Assembly (NCBI RefSeq): GCF_030816615.1
Contig: NZ_JAUSYD010000001.1
Location: 806,001 to 870,000 of the forward strand
DNA length: 64,000 nucleotides
From: Streptomyces sp. B1I3
GTDB taxonomy: Bacteria > Actinomycetota > Actinomycetes > Streptomycetales > Streptomycetaceae
Direction of reading: 5' to 3'
Part shown: positions 1 through 8,150 of the stretch, one piece after another
How the letters are laid out: each line of letters begins with the position of its first letter
How positions within the stretch are numbered: the first letter of the stretch is position 1
Position numbers and translations under genes: made by a program
The notes under the pieces: generated by a model
What the model saw: the letters and a program-made list of their open reading frames with translations, nothing else
The model's database searches: none
Told to the model about the DNA's origin: nothing

Positions 1-3
1 CAT
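1..3 (-). CDS. First codon of a leftward gene cut by the window edge
   Basis: An ATG on the minus strand occupies the first three bases and reads out of the window. It is preceded, after a 6-nt gap, by a strong ribosome binding site (GTGGAGG, complement of 10-16). The palindrome and -10-like box at about 48-64 sit where its promoter should be. Product unknown, since only the start codon is visible. Confidence 0.5.
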
Positions 4-47
4 GAAGGGCCTCCACAACACTGTCGGCATTACCACTGCTCCGCCGC

Positions 48-64
48 ATACTAAGCGGTCGCTT
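48..64 (-). promoter_or_regulatory. TetR-type operator and possible -10 box
   Basis: The perfect palindrome AAGCG-GT-CGCTT lies at 53-64 and overlaps TAGTAT, a good -10 box on the minus strand (complement of 48-53). Palindromes of this form are typical operators of Streptomyces TetR regulators. Position suggests repression of the gene running off the left edge. The regulator is not in the window. Confidence 0.4.
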
Positions 65-105
65 GCCCGTCTGGGAACACCTCGGGCGCGGCGGACCGAA
101 GCCCT

Positions 106-705
106 TCACGCCCGCTTCGGCTTCGCCCTCACGTGCATCCGCTCCCCCTGGGGCCCGAAAAGGCTGAGGAACTCCACCGGGTCGTCGCCCACGGGCCCGA
201 ACCAGTGCGGCAGCCGGGTGTCGAACTCCGCCGCCTCGCCGGGGGCCAGGACCAGGTCGTGCTCGGCGAGCAGGAGCCGCAGCTTCCCGGAGAGCACGTA
301 CAGCCACTCGTACCCCTCGTGGGTGCGCTGCTCAGGCACCTCGTCGCAGGGGGCCTCCTGCACGACCTTGTACGCCTGGAGCCCGCCCGGCCGGCCGGTG
401 AGCGGCAGGGAGGTCTTCCTGCCGTGCACGATCGGCTTCGCCCTGACCCGGGGATCGCCGACGGGCGGCGCCCCGACGAGGTCGTCGAGCGGCACCTCGT
501 GGGCCCGGGCGATGGGGAGCAGCAGCTCCAGGCTGGGCCGTCTGCCGCCCGACTCCAGCCGGGACAGGGTGGAGACGGAGATTCCGGTCGCCTCGGAGAG
601 CGCCGAGAGGGTCACGCCCCGGTCCTTGCGCAGCCGCCGCAGCCGGGGGCCGACTCCGCTGAGCACGGCGTCGAGTTCGGGTTCGTCCTGATGTTGTTCC
701 TTCAT
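106..705 (-). CDS. XRE-family regulator with C-terminal cupin sensor
   Basis: A 199-aa DNA-binding regulator. Residues about 15-75 form an XRE helix-turn-helix (SALSEATGISVSTLSRLESG). Residues about 90-195 form a small cupin barrel (HEGYEWLYVLSGKLRLLL, then LAPGEAAEFDTRLPHWF), the usual effector-binding module of the XRE-cupin family. The reading frame stays open to 783, but I place the start at 705. A TTGACA -35 (complement of 735-740) and a TGCAAT -10 (complement of 712-717), separated by exactly 17 nt, put the -10 six bases before this ATG, so the message is probably leaderless. The palindrome in the promoter spacer suggests autoregulation. Family proteins control amino-acid, polyamine or antibiotic-precursor genes; the target here is unknown. 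Confidence 0.85.
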   Translation of the reverse strand: MKEQHQDEPELDAVLSGVGPRLRRLRKDRGVTLSALSEATGISVSTLSRLESGGRRPSLELLLPIARAHEVPLDDLVGAPPVGDPRVRAKPIVHGRKTSLPLTGRPGGLQAYKVVQEAPCDEVPEQRTHEGYEWLYVLSGKLRLLLAEHDLVLAPGEAAEFDTRLPHWFGPVGDDPVEFLSLFGPQGERMHVRAKPKRA

Positions 706-711
706 ACGCCC

Positions 712-740
712 ATTGCAGAATCGGCAAACCTGTTTGTCAA
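712..740 (-). promoter_or_regulatory. Promoter of the cupin-XRE gene with operator in the spacer
   Basis: On the minus strand the -35 TTGACA (740-735) and -10 TGCAAT (717-712) are 17 nt apart. The start codon follows after 6 nt. The palindrome CAAAC-CT-GTTTG (725-736) occupies the spacer and touches the -35, an ideal place for an autorepressor. Confidence 0.6.
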
Positions 741-819
741 TCCGGAACGGCGGCGGATCCGCGGAACGCACGGCGGTAGGCATGCGGGCTGGTGCCCGAG
801 GTCGTGCCCGGCGTTCTCC

Positions 820-1551
820 TCAGCGGGCGAAGACCTCGAAGGCGACGGCCGGACGGCCCCCGAACCGCTCGGCGAGGGCGCCGGTGGCGCCGGTCAGGAA
901 GGTGCGGCAGTACGTCTCGGGGTCCTCGTCCGTCAGGACCTCGATGTAGGTGCGGTGCGCCAGCAGCGACCGGACTGACCGTTCGAGCCCCGGGGTCGCG
1001 TCGACCGCGTGGGTGGGCCGGTCGGTGCCGGCCACCGCGACCCACCGCACCCCGTCCCACGGTTCCAGTCCCTGCTCGGTCAGCTCCGGGAAGATCCAGC
1101 GGTTGCCCGCGTCGCCCGCGGCGTCCAGGGCCGCCCGGCCGACGGCACGGTGGTCGGGGGTGTTCCAGGCCACCCCGCCCCAGGTGTCGCGGTGGTTGAG
1201 GGTGACGAGGAGCTCGGGCCGGTGGCGGCGGATGGCGGCCGCGATGTCGCGGCGGAGCCCCGGGCCGTACTCGATCACACCGTCGCGGTGGTCCAGGAAC
1301 TCCACCGTCCGGACGCCGACGACCGCGGCGCTCTCGCGTTGTTCACGCTCCCGCAGCGGGGCGCAGTCCTCGGGGGCGACCGTGTCGATGCCGGCTTCGC
1401 CGCGGCTCGCCAGGAGGTAGGTGACCTCGCGTCCCTCGTCCGTCCAGGCGGCGACGGCCGCGGCGCATCCGTATTCGAGGTCGTCCGGGTGGGCGACGAC
1501 CGCCAGCGCCCTTCGCCAGTCGGCGGGCATGGGTTCGAGCTGCTCTGTCAT
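820..1551 (-). CDS. PIG-L family zinc-dependent deacetylase
   Basis: A 243-aa protein of the PIG-L/LmbE family, which removes acetyl groups from N-acetylglucosamine-type substrates (MshB and Mca relatives, de-N-acetylases in natural-product pathways). The zinc and catalytic motif AHPDDLEYG is at residues about 19-27. The second histidine motif NTPDHRAVG is near residue 132. The C-terminal portion (LLAHRTYIEVL) is typical of Streptomyces members. The frame is open far upstream, but I choose the ATG at 1551. A TAGCCT -10-like box lies about 7 nt before it, consistent with leaderless expression, and the homology begins there. The specific substrate cannot be deduced. Confidence 0.85.
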   Translation of the reverse strand: MTEQLEPMPADWRRALAVVAHPDDLEYGCAAAVAAWTDEGREVTYLLASRGEAGIDTVAPEDCAPLREREQRESAAVVGVRTVEFLDHRDGVIEYGPGLRRDIAAAIRRHRPELLVTLNHRDTWGGVAWNTPDHRAVGRAALDAAGDAGNRWIFPELTEQGLEPWDGVRWVAVAGTDRPTHAVDATPGLERSVRSLLAHRTYIEVLTDEDPETYCRTFLTGATGALAERFGGRPAVAFEVFAR

Positions 1552-1674
1552 AACGGCCAGGCTATCCAGGGGACAGCGCCGAATACGTGCATCCCGTAGG
1601 CGGATCGGGGCAGAGAGAGTGACGTCGGTGCAGGAACAGGGGCGGATCAGGCCCTTCGCCCCACACCGGGCCTG

Positions 1675-1690
1675 ATACCCCCTGGGGTAT
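1675..1690 (+). promoter_or_regulatory. CsoR/CstR-like operator
   Basis: The sequence ATACCCCCTGGGGTAT has 7-bp perfect arms (ATACCCC/GGGGTAT) around a 2-bp centre. It overlaps a possible -10 (TATTCT, 1688-1693) of the rhodanese gene that follows. Operators of this form bind CsoR-family repressors: copper-sensing CsoR or persulfide-sensing CstR. A rhodanese target favours the persulfide type. No CsoR-family gene is present in the window. Confidence 0.7.
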
Positions 1691-1773
1691 TCTTGCCGGC
1701 TGGAGCAGGCACGACACGGTCCCGCTCCCGCCGCGTTCCGGCGAAGTTCCGGCGAACGAAAGGAAACCCGCTC

Positions 1774-2343
1774 GTGCCCAGCCCCGCTTCTCTCTCCCCC
1801 GCCCAGGCCGCAGCCCGCCTGGCGGAGTTCACCGTCATCGATGTGCGGGCCCCCGGCGAGTACGCCTCGGGACACGTGCCCGGCGCCCTGAACGTCCCGC
1901 TCGACCGGCTCGCCGAGGCCGTGCCGGCGCTGAAGGCCGCCTCGGCCCGCGGCTCGCTGTTGGTGGTGTGCGCCTCCGGCGTCCGCTCCACCCGGGCCTG
2001 CGAGATCCTCGCCGATGCCGACATCGACGCCGCCACCCTCTCCGGCGGCACCTCCGCGTGGGAGAGCGACGGGCACGGTCTGGACCGGCCGGAGGGCGGC
2101 CCGGCCGCCTGGCCGATGGAACGCCAGGTGCGGCTCGCCGCCGGTTCGCTGGTGGTCGCCGGTCTGCTGGTGGGCAGGCGCTTCCCGGCGGCCCGCTGGC
2201 TGACCGCGGGCATCGGTGCAGGTCTGGTCTACTCCGCGGTGACCAACACCTGCGGCATGGCGTCCGCCCTGTCCAGGCTCCCGTACAACGCGCCTCGCAC
2301 CGGCGCCGGCCTGGACGCCACCCTGGACGCCCTCCAGCGCTGA
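1774..2343 (+). CDS. Rhodanese-like sulfurtransferase with DUF2892 membrane tail
   Basis: A 189-aa protein. Residues about 5-100 are a rhodanese fold (FTVIDVRAPGEYASGHVPGALNV) with the active-site loop VVCASGVRST and catalytic Cys66, which carries a persulfide during sulfur transfer. Residues about 115-170 match the DUF2892 inner-membrane domain (two hydrophobic segments around AGSLVVAGLLVG and GIGAGLVYSAVTNTCGMA). This fusion is common in bacterial sulfide/persulfide detoxification. I chose the GTG at 1774: GAAAGGA lies 8 nt upstream and the longer frame adds only low-complexity residues. The CsoR/CstR-like operator just upstream supports persulfide- or copper-dependent induction. Confidence 0.85.
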   Translation: MPSPASLSPAQAAARLAEFTVIDVRAPGEYASGHVPGALNVPLDRLAEAVPALKAASARGSLLVVCASGVRSTRACEILADADIDAATLSGGTSAWESDGHGLDRPEGGPAAWPMERQVRLAAGSLVVAGLLVGRRFPAARWLTAGIGAGLVYSAVTNTCGMASALSRLPYNAPRTGAGLDATLDALQR

Positions 2344-2437
2344 CCCACCGCCGCCTCCGGGGCCTGCCGTCAGGATCGCGCCGGGCCGCGGGCCGGGCGC
2401 GGGCGTCGCGGGCCGGGCGGGACTGCGCGCAGGCGGT

Positions 2438-3733
2438 CTAGCGGTCGCACTCGCCCCGGACGAGGGCGAGCAGCCGGTCCAGTACGCGGGGCCCGCCCGC
2501 TCGCAGTCCGTCGTGCTCGAACTCGCTCGTCACCCACGTGCGCAGGCCGCGGATCGAGGCGGCGGTGCGTAGCGCATGGGCGGTGTCGACGTACATGTCG
2601 TCGTGGTAGACGGCCGCCGCCACCGGTACCTCGTTGGCCGCGAGCCGCTCCGTGTCGTACAGGACGGGCCAGTCGGTGCGGGCGGCGAGGAGTTCGGCGG
2701 TCTCGCGCAGCGGGCGCAGCGCGGGGTCGACGTCGAAGTGCCACGGGTGGATGCTCTCGCCGGTGAACATCACAGGACCGTGGCCCGCCGCGACGTCGTC
2801 GAACCGTGGGAACTCGGCGCGCACGCGCTCGGCGGCCCAGGCCGTGGGCCGCGCGCCCTGCCCGTAGATCGCCTCGTGCATCAGGGCGTACAGCGGGTGG
2901 CCCGCGAAGGACGTGGCCGTGCGCATGGCCTCCTGGAAGGTGTCGGACAGTTCGGCGCCGTGCGGACCGGTGACGAACGCGCTCTCGAGCATGTGGTGCA
3001 GCTGGTGGCTGCCGTTGCCGGTGCCCAGCAGGATCCCGAGCGACTGGAAACCCTCGGGTGTCAGACGGTGCCCGGCGCTTTCGGGACGGTGCTCGGCGAG
3101 GTACGTGGCGATCGCGCGGGCGCGGGCGACGTCCTGCGGGTAACGGGCGTAGTGCGCGGCGACCTTCCGCCCGATGCGCGGGTACGCGGCCCGGTAGACC
3201 TCGTCCGCGTGTGCGTCCAGGGACGGCAGCCCACCGGTGATCAGGACCGTTTCGAGCCCTTCGGGAGCCGCCGACAGGTACCGGACCGCACAGAAACCGC
3301 CGAAGGACTGCCCGAGGACGGTCCAGGGCGCGCCGCCGGTGAGCTGCGGGCGGATCAGCTCGCAGTCACGGACGATGGCGTCGGACCGGAAGTGGGCCAG
3401 GTAATCCGCCTGCTCGCGCGGCCCGCCGCGCAGCGGCAGGGTCTGCCGGTTGGCCGGGGTGGAGAGACCGGTGCCGCGCTGGTCGAGGAGCAGCACACGG
3501 AACTCCCGCACCGCGCGCCCCAGCCAGGCCTCCGTGCCGATGAAGCGCCGGGCGCCGAAGCCGGGCCCGCCCTCCAGATAGAGGAGCCACGGCAGGTCCT
3601 CGTCCACCTTCGCGCTCGCGACAGCTTCCCGGCCGAAGATCTCGATCTTCTCCCCGTCCGGATCGGCGTGGTCGAGGGGGACCGTGAACCGACGGTCGGT
3701 GAGGACGAGGCCGGGGTGGCGAAAGGTGTTCAA
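2438..3733 (-). CDS. Alpha/beta hydrolase, prolyl aminopeptidase-like (S33)
   Basis: A 431-aa cytoplasmic hydrolase. The oxyanion region YLEGGPGFG (residues about 52-60), the DQRGTGLS strand (84-91) and the nucleophile elbow GQSFGG with Ser143 are diagnostic of the proline iminopeptidase/S33 group. These enzymes release N-terminal proline or cleave related amides and esters. The start codon is TTG at 3733, preceded after 6 nt by the ribosome binding site AGGAG, which decides this start. The gene diverges from the ABC ATPase at 3840 over a 106-bp promoter region. Substrate not determined. Confidence 0.85.
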   Translation of the reverse strand: MNTFRHPGLVLTDRRFTVPLDHADPDGEKIEIFGREAVASAKVDEDLPWLLYLEGGPGFGARRFIGTEAWLGRAVREFRVLLLDQRGTGLSTPANRQTLPLRGGPREQADYLAHFRSDAIVRDCELIRPQLTGGAPWTVLGQSFGGFCAVRYLSAAPEGLETVLITGGLPSLDAHADEVYRAAYPRIGRKVAAHYARYPQDVARARAIATYLAEHRPESAGHRLTPEGFQSLGILLGTGNGSHQLHHMLESAFVTGPHGAELSDTFQEAMRTATSFAGHPLYALMHEAIYGQGARPTAWAAERVRAEFPRFDDVAAGHGPVMFTGESIHPWHFDVDPALRPLRETAELLAARTDWPVLYDTERLAANEVPVAAAVYHDDMYVDTAHALRTAASIRGLRTWVTSEFEHDGLRAGGPRVLDRLLALVRGECDR

Positions 3734-3839
3734 GGGTGCTCCTGCTTCCGGTGTTTCCCGGACAGTTCAGCACACGGGCCGTTACCCGGTCGGTCCCGGT
3801 CCGTGTGCACCCTGCCCCGGCGGCTCCTAGCGTGCACTC

Positions 3840-5003
3840 ATGATCCGGTTCGAAGAGGTCGGCAAGGTCTACCCGGACGGTACGACCGCGGTGGACGGGC
3901 TGTCCTTCGAGGTGGGCGAGGGCGAGCTGGTCACGCTCGTCGGGCCGTCCGGCTGCGGGAAGACGACCACGATGATGATGGTCAACCGGCTGATCGAGCC
4001 GACGTCGGGCCGGATCCTGCTGGACGGTGAGGACATCTCCGCCGTCGACCCGGTCGAGCTCCGCCGCAGGATCGGCTACGTGATCCAGCAGGTCGGCCTC
4101 TTCCCCCACCGGACCGTGCTGGACAACGCCGCGACCGTCCCCGCCCTCCTCGGCTGGAAGCGCGCCAGGGCGCGGGAGAGGGCGGCCGAGCTGCTGGACC
4201 TGGTGGGGCTCGACCCGAGGACGTACGGCTCCCGCTACCCCGCCCAGCTCTCCGGCGGCCAGCGCCAGCGCGTGGGGGTGGCCCGCGCCCTGGCGGCCGA
4301 CCCGCCGGTGCTCCTGATGGACGAGCCGTTCGGGGCGGTGGACCCGGTGATGCGCGAGCGCCTGCAGGACGAGTTCCTCAAGCTGCAGGCGACGGTCAGG
4401 AAGACCGTCCTGCTGGTGACGCACGACCTCGAGGAGGCGGTGCGCATGGGCGACAGGATCGCGGTCTACGGCGAGGGGCGCATCGAGCAGTACGACACCC
4501 CGGGCGCGGTTCTCGGCACACCGGCGACGCCGTACGTGGCGCATTTCGTGGGTGCCGACCGGGGCCTCAAGCGGCTCTCGGTCACGGCGGTCGAACCCGA
4601 CGACCTGGAGGAGCCGCCGATCGCGCGCATCGACGAGCCGGCGCACACGGCCGCCGCCCGGCTCGGCGCCCTGGGCGCGCGGTGGGCGGTCGTGCTGAAC
4701 GGGGAGGGCGAGCTGCACGGCTGGGTGGCGGCGGACGCGTTGCGGATCGCCGGGGAGCACGGCGTCGTCGGCGAACTCGCCCGGCGCATGGACGCCTGGG
4801 TCCCCGTCGGCTCCCCGTTGAAACAGGCGTTCAGTGAGATGTTGCAGCACGACGCCGGGTGGGTGGCCGTCCTGGACGGTACGCGGTTCCTCGGCGTCCT
4901 GACCCCCGCGAAGCTGCATGAGGCACTGCGGCGGTCGGTGGACGCGGACTCGCAGGGGATCGGGCGGGACGAGGTGCGGTTCGACTCGATCGCGGACGCC
5001 TAG
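3840..5003 (+). CDS. Osmoprotectant-type ABC transporter ATP-binding protein (OpuCA/ProV-like)
   Basis: A 387-aa ATPase. Walker A GPSGCGKT is at 35-42, the LSGGQRQR signature near 136, and Walker B LLMDEP near 156. The MMMVNRLIEPTSG insertion is characteristic of glycine betaine/carnitine/choline importers. Residues about 250-375 resemble the CBS regulatory pair of OpuCA, which senses ionic strength. Expression is probably leaderless: TAGCGT (3828-3833) lies 6 nt before the ATG. The cognate permeases do not follow. Two permeases of this family lie 6 kb away on the other strand (10464-11686), next to a truncated binding-protein gene. The system may therefore be rearranged and non-functional. 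Confidence 0.85.
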   Translation: MIRFEEVGKVYPDGTTAVDGLSFEVGEGELVTLVGPSGCGKTTTMMMVNRLIEPTSGRILLDGEDISAVDPVELRRRIGYVIQQVGLFPHRTVLDNAATVPALLGWKRARARERAAELLDLVGLDPRTYGSRYPAQLSGGQRQRVGVARALAADPPVLLMDEPFGAVDPVMRERLQDEFLKLQATVRKTVLLVTHDLEEAVRMGDRIAVYGEGRIEQYDTPGAVLGTPATPYVAHFVGADRGLKRLSVTAVEPDDLEEPPIARIDEPAHTAAARLGALGARWAVVLNGEGELHGWVAADALRIAGEHGVVGELARRMDAWVPVGSPLKQAFSEMLQHDAGWVAVLDGTRFLGVLTPAKLHEALRRSVDADSQGIGRDEVRFDSIADA

Positions 5004-5273
5004 GAGGCGTGGCCGCGACGTCTCGCGGCGCACCGGGTCCCAAGATGCCCGCGTTTGCCATTAGCCCGCGCATGCAATTATTGTCGGCGCAGGTAAACAC
5101 CGTACGCAGAGAGTGCGGCGCCGCGTCCCCGTCACTGCCCACAGGCCGAGCATCCCGGTGGCCCCGAGATGCGCCGCGAGGACGGCGGGACCGGCCACCC
5201 GTGCGGGCGGTGGCCGGCCGGAGATGTCCGCAGGGGTGTCCGCGCAACTCTTCACAGTCAGGAAAGGCACATC

Positions 5274-6098
5274 ATGTCCACGGTTCCCACCGTCACCCTC
5301 AACAACGGCGTCACGATCCCCCAGCTCGGCTTCGGCGTCTTCCAGATCCCCGACGACGAGACGACCACGGCGGTGACCGACGCGCTCGACGCCGGCTACC
5401 GGTCCATCGACACCGCCGCCGTGTACGGCAACGAGGCCGGCGTGGGCCGCGCGCTGGCCGCCTCCGGCCTTCCGCGTGGTGACCTGTTCGTCACCACGAA
5501 GGTGTGGAACAGCGATCAGGGATACGACGCCACGCTCGGCGCCTTCGACGCGAGCCTGGCCGAGCTCGGTCTCGACCACGTGGACCTCTACCTCATCCAC
5601 TGGCCCACCCCGGCCCACGACCTCTACCCCGAGACGTGGCGCGCACTGGAGAAGCTGGCGGCCGAGGGCCGGATCCGGGCGGCCGGAGTCTCCAACTTCC
5701 AGCCGGCCCACCTGCGCCGCCTGATCGACGAGAGCTCCCTCGTCCCGGCGGTCAACCAGATCGAGCTGCACCCCGGCCTCCAGCAGACCGAGCTGCGCGC
5801 CCTGCACGCCGAGCACGGCATCGTCACCGAGGCCTGGAGCCCTCTCGCCCAGGGTGCGCTGCTCGACGACGACGTACTGGTCTCGATCGCCGGGCGCCAC
5901 GGGAAGTCGCCGGCCCAGGTCGTGCTGCGCTGGCACCTCCAGCTGGGCAACGTCGTGATCCCCAAGTCGGTCACGCCCGCCCGTATCCGGCAGAACATCG
6001 ACGTCTTCGACTTCGATCTCTCGGACGCCGACATGGACGCGATCGCCGGCCTGGACCGGGGCATGCGCACGGGCCCGGACCCCGAAACCCTCAACTGA
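5274..6098 (+). CDS. Aldo/keto reductase
   Basis: A 274-aa NADPH-dependent reductase of the AKR5-like group (2,5-diketo-D-gluconate reductase relatives). The catalytic tetrad is complete: Asp46 and Tyr51 (DTAAVYGNE), Lys76 (TTKVW) and His109 (LIHWP). The cofactor motif IPKSVTPARIRQN is near the C-terminus. The ATG at 5274 follows GGAAAGG with good spacing. An unusually AT-rich patch upstream (5054-5084) may hold the promoter. Such enzymes reduce aldehydes or ketones on sugars and xenobiotics. The gene lies inside the segment that separates the osmoprotectant ATPase from its permeases. Confidence 0.9.
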   Translation: MSTVPTVTLNNGVTIPQLGFGVFQIPDDETTTAVTDALDAGYRSIDTAAVYGNEAGVGRALAASGLPRGDLFVTTKVWNSDQGYDATLGAFDASLAELGLDHVDLYLIHWPTPAHDLYPETWRALEKLAAEGRIRAAGVSNFQPAHLRRLIDESSLVPAVNQIELHPGLQQTELRALHAEHGIVTEAWSPLAQGALLDDDVLVSIAGRHGKSPAQVVLRWHLQLGNVVIPKSVTPARIRQNIDVFDFDLSDADMDAIAGLDRGMRTGPDPETLN

Positions 6099-7070
6099 CC
6101 CGCCCTCAGCCGATCAGGCCCGCGGGAGACCGCACACGGTGTGCCCGGGCACGCCGAGTGCGCCGGCCTCCCACGCGGCCTCCCCGACGTCCGAAGCCAC
6201 CTCGGCGCGCTCCGCACGCGGTCCCCCGGCCCGGCACGATGCTCGGTCAGGAGCGTGGGCCGGCCTGCCGCCCGGTGCGGGGCGGTCATGGCTTCGAGGA
6301 CGGCGAGGGCGACGCGGGGGTCGTGGCGGAGCGTGCCGGCGCGTCCGGCTCCCGGACCGGGGGCCTCTGCGCGCAGGGGTACCACTGGCGGTGGTAGGCC
6401 CGGATGCCTTCACGGAGCCGTCGGTATCGGTATGAGGCGGTGGCGCCGAACTGCTCAACCCAGGGTGCCCCTCCGGAGGGACGGCCTGCGAGGTGAGCTG
6501 TCCGCCGACCCAGTCGGTCTCCTCGTCCGAGGACGACCGTGCGACCGGCCCAGCAGGCGGCGAGGTCGGGGGCCGGCTGCCGAACGGGGCGAGCGGCGTG
6601 TCGCGCGGGCAGTCGATCCAGCTCGTCGGCCGGTGCGTGGCGGCCGGCGAAGTCGGAGCCGTCGGCGAGGCGGACCTGGTTCAGGGCGGCGGGACGGGCC
6701 GCCCCGCGCCACCCGCACTCGACCCGGTGAAGGGCACCAGGTCGTAGCCGCGCTCCGCCGCTTCTCGCCGGTGAGCACCAGCGGGACGGTTGCCTGCGAG
6801 ACCCCGGCGAGCCGTGCGACCACGGCCTGGGGCGGAGGCGGAGGGCCCGTACGGCCGGCCGGCGCGGGTGAACGACCGGGCCCGACACGCGTGCCGGTCT
6901 CTTCGACCCCTGCTCCCTCAGCGCTTCGATGCGCATGACCGCATGCGCATCGACGAGGAGCGTGGGTGCCGTACGCGGGGGTCAAGGGGCTTGAGACGAC
7001 TTCTTGACTAGTGGGCCGACCGCCGTACGGTATGACCATTCACCTGACCTGATGACAGAAGGCGGTTCTC
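6099..7070. other. 972-bp region without an intact gene; decayed coding sequence
   Basis: No frame gives a convincing complete protein. Both strands show long open but low-information frames, as expected at this GC content. The only recognisable homology is a LacI-type helix-turn-helix on the minus strand (6737-6829). A second minus-strand patch (about 6300-6500) has protein-like composition (YRYRRLREGIRAYHRQWYP) but no family I can name. The region looks like the eroded remains of one or two genes. A CE7 esterase with a good ribosome binding site begins at 7071. Confidence 0.6.
6737..6829 (-). pseudogene. Remnant of a LacI-family regulator (HTH only)
   Basis: The translated segment includes VVARLAGVSQATVPLVLTG, which matches the LacI helix-turn-helix (VARLAGVSQATVSLVL in intact relatives). 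Its key serine is replaced by proline. The frame continues into nonsense and no ligand-binding domain follows in any frame. It probably once regulated the adjacent sugar genes: a LacI-type palindrome with AAGCGCTT core remains at 8110-8121. Confidence 0.55.
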
Positions 7071-8045
7071 ATGTCCCTGTTCGATCTGCCACTGGACGAA
7101 CTGCACTCCTACCGCAGCCGGTCGGTGGAGCCGGAGGATTTCGACGCCTTCTGGTCGGCCACCCTCGACGAAGCGAGGACGCACGACCTGGACGCCCGGT
7201 TCGAACTGCTCGCCGGCACCGGCCTCTCCACGGTCGACGTGTACGACGTGACGTTCGCCGGCTTCGGCGGTCACCCGGTCAAGGGCTGGCTCGTCATTCC
7301 GGCGGGCACCGACCGGCCGCTGCCGCTGGTGGTGGAGTTCCTCGGCTACGGCGGCGGTCGCGGCCTGCCGCACTCCTACCTGCTCTGGGCCTCGGCAGGG
7401 ATGGCCCACTTCGTGATGGACACCCGGGGCCAGGGAAGCGGCTGGGCGCCGGGCGACACCGCCGATCCCGTGGGCAGCGGGCCGGCGTTCAACGGGTTCA
7501 TGACCCGGGGCATAGAGGATCCGTACGCGTACTACTACCGCCGGCTGATCACCGACGCGGTACGCGCGGTGGAGGCGGCCCGCTCGCACCCGCTGACGGA
7601 CGCGGCGCGCACCGCCGCGATCGGCGTGAGCCAGGGCGGTGGCCTCACCGTCGCCGTCGGGGGGCTGATACCCGATCTGGCGGCCATCGCCCCGGACGTG
7701 CCGTTCCTCTGCGACTTCCCCCGGGCGACGAGGCTGACCGACCGGCTCCCGTACCGGGAGATCGGCAACTACCTCAAGACGCACCGGAACCGCGCGGAGC
7801 GGGCGCAGGCGACCCTGGCCTACTTCGACGGGGTGCACTTCGCAGCCCGCGGACGGGCGCCCGCGATGTTCTCGGTGGCGCTGGAGGACCAGACCTGCCC
7901 GCCCTCCACGGTCTTCGCCGCGTACAACGCGTACGCGCACCCGGAGAAGGAGATCGAGGTCTACGAATTCAACGACCACGAGGGCGGCGGCCCCTTCCAG
8001 CAGGCGGTGCAACTGGCCAGGCTGCCGCGGCTGCTCAAGGCCTGA
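7071..8045 (+). CDS. Acetylxylan esterase / cephalosporin-C deacetylase family (CE7)
   Basis: A 324-aa alpha/beta hydrolase with the AXE1/CE7 signatures: the N-terminal DFDAFW box (residues 23-28), DTRGQGSGW (117-125), and the nucleophile elbow GVSQGG with Ser187. The acid and base lie in the ALEDQTCPPSTVF and NDHEGGG motifs near residues 276 and 305. CE7 enzymes deacetylate xylooligosaccharides, usually inside the cell, since there is no signal peptide. The ATG follows AGAAGGCGG. It heads a plus-strand group with a sugar oxidoreductase and a PmoA-like protein, suggesting catabolism of an acetylated plant sugar. Confidence 0.9.
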   Translation: MSLFDLPLDELHSYRSRSVEPEDFDAFWSATLDEARTHDLDARFELLAGTGLSTVDVYDVTFAGFGGHPVKGWLVIPAGTDRPLPLVVEFLGYGGGRGLPHSYLLWASAGMAHFVMDTRGQGSGWAPGDTADPVGSGPAFNGFMTRGIEDPYAYYYRRLITDAVRAVEAARSHPLTDAARTAAIGVSQGGGLTVAVGGLIPDLAAIAPDVPFLCDFPRATRLTDRLPYREIGNYLKTHRNRAERAQATLAYFDGVHFAARGRAPAMFSVALEDQTCPPSTVFAAYNAYAHPEKEIEVYEFNDHEGGGPFQQAVQLARLPRLLKA

Positions 8046-8109
8046 CGGCCGGGACGCACGGCACACCCCCCTTGACCGGCCCGAGGTGCGGAGCCTAGGT
8101 TTCCCGGGA

Positions 8110-8121
8110 GAAAGCGCTTAC
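8110..8121 (+). promoter_or_regulatory. LacI-type operator
   Basis: GAAAGCGCTTAC is a near-perfect palindrome with core AAGCGCTT, the classic form of LacI/CcpA-family operators. It lies 30 bp before the Gfo/Idh/MocA start. The only LacI-type sequence nearby is the decayed remnant at 6737-6829. Confidence 0.55.
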
Positions 8122-8150
8122 TGCCCGGTGAGCCGTCCACCCCTGAGGGA

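Noticed and set aside
133..978. Long plus-strand frame opposite the cupin-XRE and PIG-L genes
   Set aside because: Composition is the reverse-strand shadow typical of high-GC DNA; no domain and no ribosome binding site, while the opposite strand has clear families.
5055..5083. TTGCCA with AT-rich stretch as the aldo/keto reductase promoter
   Set aside because: Spacing to any -10-like hexamer is not convincing; left as a possible AT-rich control region only.
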